A DNA stretch of 64,000 nucleotides from assembly GCA_015075445.1 (NCBI GenBank), contig JABTUJ010000026.1, positions 1-64,000 of the forward strand, read 5' to 3'. Below are positions 43,909-52,219 of the stretch, one piece after another. A program made the position numbers and the translations under genes. Each line of letters opens with the position of its first letter. The stretch's first letter is position 1. This DNA is from Verrucomicrobiales bacterium (lineage in GTDB: Bacteria; Verrucomicrobiota; Verrucomicrobiia; Limisphaerales; J093). Below the pieces are notes generated by a model. The model was not told the origin of the DNA, ran no database searches, and saw only the letters and a list, made by a program, of their open reading frames with translations.

Positions 43909-44649
43909 TCAGCCCCGGTAATCCCGCATCAGGACCAGCAGATCACGCACCGCCTGATCAAGGCCGGTGAAGACGGCGCGGCTGACGATGCTGTGGCCGA
44001 TGTTCAGCTCGACCAAATGCGGCACAGCGTGGAGGGCTGGGAGGTTGAGGTAGTTGAGCCCGTGGCCGGCGTTGACCCGCACGCCCAGATCGCGCGCCAA
44101 CCGGGCCGCGTGCGCGAGCCGTTCAAGCTCACGGGAACGCGCGGCGGGATCGGCAAAATGCTCGGCATACGACCCGGTGTGGAGTTCCACGAACTGGCTG
44201 CCCGTCTGGGCCGCGGCCTGAACCTGGGCCGGGTCCGGGTTGATGAAGAGGCTGACCTCGATGCCGGCCGCGTTCATTTGCTCACGGGTTGCGCTGAGGG
44301 CGGCCAGGCCACCCACGACATCCAGGCCGCCTTCGGTGGTGACCTCGAGACGGTGTTCGGGCACCAGGCACACGATGTCGGGTTTGAGCCGGAGGGCGAT
44401 CTCGACCATGGCGGGCGTGTTGGCCATTTCGAGGTTGAGCCGGGTGCGCACCATGTCGCGGAGACGCCACACGTCGCGATCGACAATGTGCCGGCGATCC
44501 TCGCGCAGGTGCGCGGTGATGCCGTGGGCACCGGCGGCTTCGCAGATCCGCGCCGCCTCGATGGGATCGGGCTCACCGGTCTCGCGACCCCGGTAGCGGG
44601 CCTCGCGGAGGGTGGCGACGTGGTCGATGTTGACGCCGAGCTTGAGCAT
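43909..44649 (-). CDS. pdxJ: pyridoxine 5'-phosphate synthase
   Basis: This 246-residue protein is complete. It has GVNIDHVATLREAR at the N-terminus, TAHLREDRRHI with the active-site His and Arg residues, LNLEMA with the catalytic Glu, SLFINPD, and VNAGHGLNY with the late His. PdxJ condenses aminoacetone phosphate with deoxyxylulose phosphate in the DXP-dependent vitamin B6 pathway. The arrangement pdxJ-acpS with a three-base gap is widely conserved in bacteria. The protein is cytoplasmic. Confidence 0.95.
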   Translation of the reverse strand: MLKLGVNIDHVATLREARYRGRETGEPDPIEAARICEAAGAHGITAHLREDRRHIVDRDVWRLRDMVRTRLNLEMANTPAMVEIALRLKPDIVCLVPEHRLEVTTEGGLDVVGGLAALSATREQMNAAGIEVSLFINPDPAQVQAAAQTGSQFVELHTGSYAEHFADPAARSRELERLAHAARLARDLGVRVNAGHGLNYLNLPALHAVPHLVELNIGHSIVSRAVFTGLDQAVRDLLVLMRDYRG

Positions 44650-44657
44650 GGGCGGGA

Positions 44658-46169
44658 TCAGGGTTGGGGAGCGGGCTCTGCGGGCGACGTGTCCGTTCGG
44701 ACCCCGAGGGCGGGCCGGGGCGGCGTGCGGCGCGGGAACTGTTCCCCGTCAATCCAACGGAGGAGGCGATGCAGCTCGAAGGCGGTCAGGCCGACGGCCG
44801 AGGTGCGCACGGCGCGCCATTCGCGCGGGCTCACCTGGGAGATTTCGGTGACGCAGTTGCCCAGGTGGACGGTGACATTCGTGCTCTGGAGCCAGCGAAC
44901 GACCACACTGTTCGTCGCGGGGGGCTGGTGCCGGGCCAGCATGGCGTACATCCCGGTCAGGGACTCCCAATCGCCGAGCCGCGGCTGGGTCAGTTCCCAG
45001 TGGTAATACAGGAGATTCGTGCGCCCCTGAACCTCGGCATAGAGTTCGGCGGGCGCCGGCTCGCGATCGGCGGCCACGGGGAAGATGCCGGCCGTGACCA
45101 GTCCGTCATCAGCGGCGGGGTTGATATAGGGTACCAGGATGGGGAATCCCTGCCACACCAGCCGTTTGAGGGGAGCCAGAAACTTGACCTCACCAAAATC
45201 CAGCCAGGGGAGACGGGCGCGCAGCGCCGCAGGCAGGCGGGGTGCAGCGGCCTCAATCCGCTCGCCCGCACCCGGCAGAGGCCAGGCAAACTCGGTCGCG
45301 TAAGGCGCCAGCGAACGCGCCCAGACGAAGAGCTGGTTGGGAGCAGGCCACTCGAGCTCACGCCACATCGGGTGGGCTTCCATCCAGGGCTGGAGGCCAC
45401 GGACCGCCGCGAAGCTGATGAGCGGTTCACGGACGGTGTGGGTCGGCAACCGCCAGGGATCAAGGGTCAGCTCGAAGGGACGCTCAAACTCGAGCCGCGC
45501 GGTGGTGCGAAGGTTGGGACCGCGGCCCACCACGGTGGCCTGCATCACCGGCCACGGCAGCCCGGGAGACCAGTCCAGCGCGTTCGCCACGTGCCCCAAA
45601 CCGGTTCTGACCTCCAGCCACGGGGCATCAGGCGAGGACGGACGCGACAACGCATCGGCGAGGCGGTCCTCGAGCGGTTTCAGGTCGGGAGCCTGGTCCC
45701 GGCCCAACCCGCCCAGGAACCAGTCGCCCGCGCGGGCGGTCTTGGTCTGAGGCAACCCGACCGACGCCCCCACCTTTGACCATCGGTCCATCCAGTGCTG
45801 CACACGGTCCGAGCCCACCCGCAACGCGACCGTCCACTGCGAAGGGGTCGGCCCGACCGGTCCGCCCAGCGCGCCCAGGGATTCGACCTGCAACGATTCG
45901 TCGAACAGCGAGCGAACGAGCGCGGCCCCCTCGGCATCCGCGGCGGCGGCGCGGGCAAGTCCGGACAGGGCCCGTTCGAGAACCGCCTGCGTGGCCGGTT
46001 CAGCCAACACGCTGCGCACGTCGGTTCCTTCTGCGTTCCGAGCCAGGTGCCGAGCGCCCAGGAAGTGCCATTGCGCCCAACTCGACGTGCCCTCCTCCGC
46101 GGCGGCGCCGCGGAAAGGGAAGCAGAGGGAGAAAGCAACGATCAAACTGCCCGCCAGGAAATTGCGCAT
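44658..46169 (-). CDS. secreted protein of unknown function, lineage-specific
   Basis: The 503-residue product has a signal peptide (MRNFLAGSLIVAFSLCFPFRGAAA). The mature part is rich in Trp and Pro, with repeated W-containing segments (SWAQWHFLG; PSQWTVALRVG; PWLEVRTGLG; LLYYHWELTQPRLGDW). It has no recognised catalytic motif or Cys pairs and ends in a Pro-rich tail. It lies eight bases upstream of pdxJ and 50 bases after the batB/C gene on the same strand, so it may be transcribed with either. I do not recognise the family. Confidence 0.65.
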   Translation of the reverse strand: MRNFLAGSLIVAFSLCFPFRGAAAEEGTSSWAQWHFLGARHLARNAEGTDVRSVLAEPATQAVLERALSGLARAAAADAEGAALVRSLFDESLQVESLGALGGPVGPTPSQWTVALRVGSDRVQHWMDRWSKVGASVGLPQTKTARAGDWFLGGLGRDQAPDLKPLEDRLADALSRPSSPDAPWLEVRTGLGHVANALDWSPGLPWPVMQATVVGRGPNLRTTARLEFERPFELTLDPWRLPTHTVREPLISFAAVRGLQPWMEAHPMWRELEWPAPNQLFVWARSLAPYATEFAWPLPGAGERIEAAAPRLPAALRARLPWLDFGEVKFLAPLKRLVWQGFPILVPYINPAADDGLVTAGIFPVAADREPAPAELYAEVQGRTNLLYYHWELTQPRLGDWESLTGMYAMLARHQPPATNSVVVRWLQSTNVTVHLGNCVTEISQVSPREWRAVRTSAVGLTAFELHRLLRWIDGEQFPRRTPPRPALGVRTDTSPAEPAPQP

Positions 46170-46219
46170 AACTTGACCGCCTCAATGCCAGAGAAGCCGC
46201 GGCGACGCAAGTCCCTACC

Positions 46220-48751
46220 CTACCAGTCCCGCGGCGGGCGGCGTTCGCCCGGGCGATTCCGACCCGGCTGGCGCTGGCGGTCGCCGGGCGTGGGTGGCGC
46301 GCGTTCGCTGACCTGGTCCAGCAGGGACTCGAGCGTCGCGGATCGGCGCGAGGAGGAAGCGCTGGGTGGCCCCGCTTCCGCGATCCGCTGCCGGAGTCGC
46401 GCCAGGCGCGGTTCCACCTGTTCCAGGCCGCGCTGGGCCCGGGACTCAGCAGGGTCCAACTCGGCCGCCTGCCGGAAGGCGCTGTCGGCTTCCTGGTACC
46501 GCATCAGGGCCTCGAGCGCGTCGTTGGGCTCCGCGCGATCGCCCGCTTCAAGTTCACGCTGTCCGGCCTGCACCAAGGCCTCGGGCAGCAGGCGACGGGC
46601 TTCCTCAGCGCCGCTTTGGGCAGGAACGTTGTTGGGGTTGAGCCCCAAGGTCGCTTCGAAATGACCGAGCGCAGCCCCAAGGGTGGCCGCCGCCTGAACA
46701 TGAACTCGGGCAAGCTGCTCCTTGCCGCGCTGCAACGATTCCTGGCCTTCGCGCAGGTGCAGTTGCTCCATCGCCCGACGGACCTCGGCCTCGCCGCGTC
46801 GGGCCTCGCCGTGATCCGGTTGCACGGCCAACGCCTGCTGGAAGTGGCCCAGGGCGGTGTCGAAGACCCCCAGCGCTTCGTCGAGATTCCACTCCGCCTG
46901 GGCCTGGGCTTCCTTCTGCTCGCGCTGCCCCTGCCTTGTCAGCAGATCGGCCAGCTTGCGCTGAACCCGGTCGTGCGCTGTGGCGGCGGTCGCGTCGACG
47001 GAAGACGCGGGCGGTGGTGGAGAGGCTCCGAGCGGGTGGGCTTGGGTTTCCGGCGGGCGCACCAACTCCTCGAGATCCTCCAGGGCTTCGCGATAGTAAC
47101 GTTCCGCCAGCCGATCTCCCCACGCATGCCGGGGTTTGACCTCGGCATCGCCCCGCGCCTCGGCCGAGGTGGCGTTTGCCAAAAGCGACTGCCGCAAGGC
47201 CGTGTAAGCACGATCGCGGTCCGTACGGACGTCTGCCGCCGCGGGGGCGTGGGCCAGGGCCTCCTCGAACAACGCCACCGCTTCCCGCAACCTCGGGATC
47301 GCGTCGATCGGCAATCGGTCAGCCGCGCCCTGCAACGCCTCGAGTCCGAGCCGGTGCAGCAAGCGGGCGAGACGTTCCTGAACCAGAGCGAGGTTGTGGC
47401 GGGTGGCGCGATGCCGGGGACTGAGCTCAAGGGCTCCCCGGTACGCCTCAACGCTCCGGCGCCAGAGCTCGGCGGCATCCTCCGGCGCGGCCGCTTCCGA
47501 AGCCTCGCCCAGTCGGAATTGGGCGTTGCCGATCTGGAACCACACCGGCTGGCGCAACGCTCGCGGGAGCGGTTCCAGCGTGAGTTCCTGCCAACGATCG
47601 AGCGCTCCCGCGTAATCACGCGCCGCGTAGGCCTCCACCCCGGTATTGTAGAGGGCCCAGGGCGTGTCGGGCGCGGAACCCGCCGGGGCGGCGCCCGCCG
47701 CAAACGCCGGGGTGATCCAGCACAGTGAGAAGGCCGCCGTCCACGCGACGCGCGGGCGGCGCTCGCCCAGCAGCCAGCCGGTCATGAGCAACCCGAGCGA
47801 CAACGCCAGCGGCCATTGAAACTGTTCGCGCGGTTCGTCCACCTGTCGCCGTTCGGTCGTCTTCGCCAGCGGCGCAGCCACCGCCCGAAACCAGTCCGCC
47901 AGCGCACGACTGTCCGCCCCCTCGAGACGCACGTAGCGCCCCCCACCCGCAACCGCCATCCGCTGCAGTTGCCGCTCGTCCCGCCGGGAAACCACCTCGC
48001 GGCCAGCGGCGTTCCGGACAAAACCCGACGGCTCGCGCAGCCCCCGCGGAAGACGCGCACCCGCGGCGGAACCCACGCCCGCGGTGTGAACCCTCACGCC
48101 ATCCTGCGCAGCCGCCCGGGCCGCGCCCACCGCATCGCCCTCGAGTTGTTCGCCGTCGCTGACCACGAGCAGGGTGCGTGGGCCGGGAGCGGCGCGATCA
48201 AAGCACGCGCGCGCCTGCACGATGGCTTGGGCCAGATCGCTTCCGGGCGCCGAGAGGATCGTGGTGTCCACCGCGGCCAGCGCGCGCTCCAGCGCCGGGA
48301 TATCGCGGGTGAGCGGCGCCAGCAAGCGGGCCTCGCCGGCGAACACCAGCAGCGCCACCCGGTCCCCGCCCAGTTGCCGCAGCAGATGCCGCAACGCCGT
48401 CGTCGCCGCCGTCAGCCGGTTCGTCACGCCGGCATCCGGCGCCAGCATCGAACGGGACACATCCAGAGCCACCACCAGATCCACGCCGGTGCGCTCGATC
48501 TCGACCGTGGCCCGGCCCCACTGCGGCCGGGCAAGCGCCAGGATCAAGGACGCCAGCCCCCCGGCCATCAAGCCCAACCGAAGACGGCGACGCCCCGGGG
48601 CCAGCGAGCCCAGCAGCACATCGAGCCACGGCGGACAGAAGGCGCCTTCCAACTTTCGCCGCGCCCGACGACCCGACCACGTCCAGAGTGTGATCAGGCC
48701 GGCGATGACCACCGGCAGCAACAGCAGCCACTGAGGATCCGCGAGCTTCAC
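46220..48751 (-). CDS. BatB-BatC fusion: von Willebrand A domain plus TPR repeats
   Basis: The 843-residue product begins with a membrane segment (WLLLLPVVIAGLITLW) and a second one at 60-76. A vWA domain follows with the MIDAS start DVSRSM (Asp97) and VSDGEQ. After a hydrophobic stretch at about 330-370 (WPLALSLGLLMTGWLL, then VAWTAAFSLCWITPAFAAG, which looks like a former signal peptide) come about ten TPR-like helical repeats to the end. BatB and BatC are usually separate genes of the Bat (aerotolerance-type) operon; here they are one ORF. The C-terminus is Arg/Pro-rich. The start overlaps batA by four bases. Confidence 0.85.
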   Translation of the reverse strand: MKLADPQWLLLLPVVIAGLITLWTWSGRRARRKLEGAFCPPWLDVLLGSLAPGRRRLRLGLMAGGLASLILALARPQWGRATVEIERTGVDLVVALDVSRSMLAPDAGVTNRLTAATTALRHLLRQLGGDRVALLVFAGEARLLAPLTRDIPALERALAAVDTTILSAPGSDLAQAIVQARACFDRAAPGPRTLLVVSDGEQLEGDAVGAARAAAQDGVRVHTAGVGSAAGARLPRGLREPSGFVRNAAGREVVSRRDERQLQRMAVAGGGRYVRLEGADSRALADWFRAVAAPLAKTTERRQVDEPREQFQWPLALSLGLLMTGWLLGERRPRVAWTAAFSLCWITPAFAAGAAPAGSAPDTPWALYNTGVEAYAARDYAGALDRWQELTLEPLPRALRQPVWFQIGNAQFRLGEASEAAAPEDAAELWRRSVEAYRGALELSPRHRATRHNLALVQERLARLLHRLGLEALQGAADRLPIDAIPRLREAVALFEEALAHAPAAADVRTDRDRAYTALRQSLLANATSAEARGDAEVKPRHAWGDRLAERYYREALEDLEELVRPPETQAHPLGASPPPPASSVDATAATAHDRVQRKLADLLTRQGQREQKEAQAQAEWNLDEALGVFDTALGHFQQALAVQPDHGEARRGEAEVRRAMEQLHLREGQESLQRGKEQLARVHVQAAATLGAALGHFEATLGLNPNNVPAQSGAEEARRLLPEALVQAGQRELEAGDRAEPNDALEALMRYQEADSAFRQAAELDPAESRAQRGLEQVEPRLARLRQRIAEAGPPSASSSRRSATLESLLDQVSERAPPTPGDRQRQPGRNRPGERRPPRDW

Positions 48752-49704
48752 GGCAGACGCCTCCAGCGCGTGTGCGCCAGGGTTTGAGCGGCCAGCAGCA
48801 GCCCGAGCGCGGGAACCGCCAGCCAGGGAAAGAGCTCGCGCCAGCCCTGTTGCCGGCGATCACCCAGCTTCTGCTTCTCCAGCCGGTCAATCGCCGCATA
48901 GACCGCGCGCAGGTCGGCCCCGCTCCGCACGCGGAAGAAGTCGCCCCCGCTGCGGGCGGCCAGGCGGGTGAAGAGATGGCTGAGGTCGTCCGCTGGCGCC
49001 CCCTGGTCCGGACTGAGCACCTGGATGCAGTGGACGCGCACCCCCAGCGGGCGTAGCACCTCTGCGATCACCGCCGGATCCGGTCCCGCGCTGATGTTCT
49101 CGGCGTCGGTCATCAGCACGATCACGCGGGTCTCCTGGGGATGCCGCTGGAGATGTTCCGCCGCCACCAGCAGGCCGGAGCCGACCGCGGTCCCGGTGCC
49201 GTTGGTCTCCAACCGGAGCCGCTCGAACAGCCATTCATGATCCAGCGTCAGCGGGCTGGACAACCACGCGTCCCGGTCGAAGGCGACAAGTCCAACGCGG
49301 TCGTTGGGCCGGCCCCGGATGAACTCCGCGGAGATCCGCTGCAGCCCTTCGGACCGGCTGACCCGACGGCCGTCGAGGAGAAAGTCGCGGGTGCGCATGG
49401 TGCCGGAAAAGTCCAGGACGAGCATGAGGTTGATGCCGCGCGTGTCCTCGCGTCGCTCGGCCCACGGAAGCTGCGGCCGCGCCAGGGCCAGCACCAGCAA
49501 GGTGAACGCCCCCGCCTGCAGGACTTCGAGCCAGCGCCGGGGACGGGGACCACGCACGGCCGCGGGAACGGCCAGCAAGCCAATCGCGCTGAAGCCCAGC
49601 GCCGCCGGCCGGTGGGGGCGACGCACCCGCCACCACCCCAGCGCCAGCGGCAGCACCAGCAGGAGCTGCCACAGAGGCGATGCGAAACGCAGGTCGGCCA
49701 TCAT
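48748..49704 (-). CDS. BatA-like von Willebrand A domain membrane protein
   Basis: The 318-residue protein has two N-terminal membrane segments (LWQLLLVLPLALGWW and LQAGAFTLLVLALA), then a vWA domain. Its MIDAS motif reads DFSGTM (Asp98), with Thr in place of the usual second Ser. VLMTDAENIS and a late hydrophobic anchor (LFPWLAVPALGLLLA) follow. Bat proteins are thought to form a membrane complex with MoxR ATPase that helps envelope proteins mature or resist stress. It overlaps its neighbours on both sides by ATGA (48748-48751, 49701-49704). Confidence 0.87.
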   Translation of the reverse strand: MMADLRFASPLWQLLLVLPLALGWWRVRRPHRPAALGFSAIGLLAVPAAVRGPRPRRWLEVLQAGAFTLLVLALARPQLPWAERREDTRGINLMLVLDFSGTMRTRDFLLDGRRVSRSEGLQRISAEFIRGRPNDRVGLVAFDRDAWLSSPLTLDHEWLFERLRLETNGTGTAVGSGLLVAAEHLQRHPQETRVIVLMTDAENISAGPDPAVIAEVLRPLGVRVHCIQVLSPDQGAPADDLSHLFTRLAARSGGDFFRVRSGADLRAVYAAIDRLEKQKLGDRRQQGWRELFPWLAVPALGLLLAAQTLAHTRWRRLP

Positions 49705-50204
49705 GAGGAACGCGACGTCATCACAAACTCCACCACCGCCGCATGCAGCTCACGCAATTCGGCCGCACTCGCAGTGTACCGCCCGAATTTGAACCGGTCA
49801 CACGCCCCGAGAAAACGGCCGAGAATCTCCTGCTGCCCGTGCGCGAGTTCGGCCGCCTGCCGCGCGACGAGCAGGAACTCCTCGGTGGCCAAACGCGGCA
49901 CCGGCAGGGCATACCGTCCCTCGAGATAGCGTCGGAGCACGGCGGCCGCGGCCAGACCGTAGGCCCGCGAGGTCCCGGGTTGCAGCAGCGGCAGGAGTCG
50001 CTCGAGTTCCGCCAGCGCCAGTTCCCAGGGGCTCGGTTCAGCAAGTACTGGCACGGCCGACAGCACCGCCGACCGCAGTCGTCGGCGACGCCAGACAAAC
50101 CACCCCGCCACGCAAGCCAGCACCGCCCAGCCCGCCGCCACGAGCCAACCGTATTCGGGCGGCGACAACCGACGCAGATCCTCGATCAGGTTCGTCGTGT
50201 TCAT
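49701..50204 (-). CDS. DUF4381-like membrane protein of the MoxR/Bat operon
   Basis: From ATG 50204 the product has 167 residues: a short N-terminus, one membrane segment (YGWLVAAGWAVLACVAGWFVW), then a soluble helical domain with LPLLQPGTSRAYGLAAAAVLRRYLEGRY and CDRFKFGRYT, as found in DUF4381 proteins encoded between DUF58 and Bat genes. The ORF is open upstream, but the ATG overlaps the DUF58 stop (50201-50204), which fixes the start. Function is unknown; the operon suggests a partner of the vWA complex. Confidence 0.8.
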   Translation of the reverse strand: MNTTNLIEDLRRLSPPEYGWLVAAGWAVLACVAGWFVWRRRRLRSAVLSAVPVLAEPSPWELALAELERLLPLLQPGTSRAYGLAAAAVLRRYLEGRYALPVPRLATEEFLLVARQAAELAHGQQEILGRFLGACDRFKFGRYTASAAELRELHAAVVEFVMTSRSS

Positions 50205-51136
50205 CCCGGTACCGCAGACGCCGGTGCGCCCCGGCGACGTCGCGGCGCGAAGAACTCCATCAAGGCAGGTCGCCACGGGTGGCCCGTGAGACAGGGGATC
50301 GCTTCCACGCCCGCCCGGCGGAAGAGGTCGGCGCGCGCCGCGGCCCGCCGGCCGTGTTCGTGTTCGAGGGCCTGGCGCACCGCCGGATCGCCGGTGTCCA
50401 GTTCAAGCCATTCGCCGGTTTCGAGGTCTTCGCAGACCAGCCAGCCGAGGTCAGGCACGCAGCGCTCAGCCGGATCCTCGAGCGGCAGGGCAATGACGTC
50501 GTGCCGACGGGCCGCGATGCGGAGGGCGCGTTCGAAACCGTGATCCAGGAAATCAGACAGCACAAAGACCGTGGCGCGGCGGCGGAGGGCGGAGCCGAGG
50601 GCCTGCAGGGCCAGCCGGAGCGAGGTGCCCCGGCCCCGCGGCGCATGGCCGAGCACGGCGGTGATGATGGCCAGCGCCTGGCGTCGCCCCCCGCGCGGAG
50701 GCAGGTAGAACTCGAGTTGGTCGCTGAACAGGAGCAGGCCCACACGGTCGTTATTAAGGACGGCGCTGAGGGCGACCACAGCGGCGAGTTCGGCCGCCAA
50801 CTCGCGCTTGCTCTGCCCGCCCGAGGCGAAGTGACCGGAGCCGCTGATGTCCACCGCCAGCATCACCGTGAGACCGCGCTCCTCGACGTTCTGTTTGATT
50901 TGGACCGTCCCCGTCCGGGCCGTCGTGTGCCAGTCAATGGACCGGACATCGTCGCCCGGCTGGTAGGCGCGGACTTCATCAAACTCGAGCCCGCGGCCGC
51001 GAAAGACCGAGCGGTAAGGCCCGGCGAGGAGTTCCTGCACCAGCCGGCGGGCGCGCAACTCGATCCGTCGCACCCGGCGGAGAAGGTCCGCGGGCGTGCG
51101 GGTCGCAAGCACCGCCGAAGGGGACGCAGGATTCAC
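50201..51136 (-). CDS. DUF58 domain protein (vWA-like)
   Basis: This 311-residue protein has the DUF58 signature RGLEFDEVRAYQPGDDVRSI followed by DWHTTARTG, then LAVDISGSG with the MIDAS-like Asp-x-Ser-x-Ser. LLFSDQLEFYLPP and FVLSDFLD follow. DUF58 proteins are partners of MoxR ATPases in this operon type. It overlaps moxR upstream (51133-51136) and the DUF4381-like gene downstream by four bases each. No transmembrane segment is visible, so it is probably cytoplasmic at the membrane face. Confidence 0.9.
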   Translation of the reverse strand: MNPASPSAVLATRTPADLLRRVRRIELRARRLVQELLAGPYRSVFRGRGLEFDEVRAYQPGDDVRSIDWHTTARTGTVQIKQNVEERGLTVMLAVDISGSGHFASGGQSKRELAAELAAVVALSAVLNNDRVGLLLFSDQLEFYLPPRGGRRQALAIITAVLGHAPRGRGTSLRLALQALGSALRRRATVFVLSDFLDHGFERALRIAARRHDVIALPLEDPAERCVPDLGWLVCEDLETGEWLELDTGDPAVRQALEHEHGRRAAARADLFRRAGVEAIPCLTGHPWRPALMEFFAPRRRRGAPASAVPG

Positions 51137-52122
51137 GGCACGGGCACTTGCTCGAGCAGATGCGCGACGATGTGTTCGGCCGTCACCCCGTCGGCATCCG
51201 CCTCGAAGGTCGTCAGGACGCGATGCCGCAGGATGTCGGGGGCGAGGGTCTTGACGTCGAGGGGCGTGACATGGGGCCGGCCCTGGAGGAAGGCGTGCGC
51301 CTTGGCCGCCAGGGACAGGTTGATCGAGGCCCGCGGCGAGCCGCCAAAGCGGATGAACGGCTTCATCTTCGGCGCCACTTGGCTAGGGTCGCGCGTGGTG
51401 AAGACGAGCCGGACGATGTAATCCGAGACCGCGTCGTCCACGTACACCGCATCTACCAGGTTGCGCATCGCCAGGATGTCTTCCGGATGGAGGATGGCGG
51501 ACAGCGGCGGGCGGGCGGCGGTCTTTGCCATGAGGGCCATGATCTGGCGTTCCTCGGCCTCGGTCGGGTAGTTGACCACGACCTTGAGCATGAAACGGTC
51601 CACCTGCGCCTCCGGCAGGGCGTAGGTGCCCTCCTGCTCGATGGGGTTCATGGTGGCCAGGACCAGGAAGGGGGATGGCAGGGGGAAGGTCTCCTCGCCG
51701 ATGGTCACCTGGCGTTCCTGCATCGCTTCGAGCAGCGCGCTCTGGACCTTGGCCGGCGCGCGGTTGATCTCGTCGGCGAGCACCACATTAGCGAAGAGCG
51801 GGCCGCGACGCGTGTGGTAGGTGTTGTCGCGCGGGTTGAAGATGAGATTGCCGACGAGATCGCCGGGGAGGAGGTCCGGGGTGAACTGGACGCGGGCGAA
51901 GTCCAGGTGAAGGCACTGGGCCAGGGCATTGACGGTGGCGGTCTTGGCCAGGCCGGGGACGCCCTCGAGAAGGACGTGGCCGTTGGCGAGGAGGCCGGTG
52001 AGGAGCCGTTCGATAAGGGTGCGTTGCCCGACGATGTTCTTGGCCAGCTCGGACCGGACGGTCTCGAGGTGGGGCTGGTGGGAAGCGATGGTTTCTTCGA
52101 GCGGACGGAGGTCGGTGTGCAT
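51133..52122 (-). CDS. moxR: MoxR family AAA+ ATPase
   Basis: From ATG 52122 the 329-residue product has Walker A GVPGLAKT (residues 54-61), Walker B in VVLADEINRAP, sensor 1 in LATMNPIEQEGTY and the lid domain with GGSPRASINL. MoxR ATPases act as chaperone-like factors with vWA proteins. It is the first gene of a five-gene operon (moxR, DUF58, DUF4381-like, batA, batB/C). A REP-like element lies only 33 bases upstream of the start, in the expected leader or promoter. Confidence 0.92.
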   Translation of the reverse strand: MHTDLRPLEETIASHQPHLETVRSELAKNIVGQRTLIERLLTGLLANGHVLLEGVPGLAKTATVNALAQCLHLDFARVQFTPDLLPGDLVGNLIFNPRDNTYHTRRGPLFANVVLADEINRAPAKVQSALLEAMQERQVTIGEETFPLPSPFLVLATMNPIEQEGTYALPEAQVDRFMLKVVVNYPTEAEERQIMALMAKTAARPPLSAILHPEDILAMRNLVDAVYVDDAVSDYIVRLVFTTRDPSQVAPKMKPFIRFGGSPRASINLSLAAKAHAFLQGRPHVTPLDVKTLAPDILRHRVLTTFEADADGVTAEHIVAHLLEQVPVP

Positions 52123-52154
52123 GCAGCGGGGCGAGTGTGTCGGCCCCGCCCAGC

Positions 52155-52214
52155 GGTCAGTCAATAGTATTGTGCCTTTTCAGGTTCCGTTTTCAGGTTT
52201 CAGGGACTGACCCC
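52155..52214. repeat. REP/MITE-like element, short form
   Basis: GGTCAGT (52155-52161) faces ACTGACC (52206-52212). The left 21 bases, including CAGTCAATAGTATTGTGC, match the arm of the perfect palindrome at 60208-60316. The right end, TTTCAGGGACTGACCCC, resembles ends seen around REP-type elements. It lies between the moxR start and the stop of the HzsA-related gene. Confidence 0.7.
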
Positions 52215-52219
52215 AGAGG

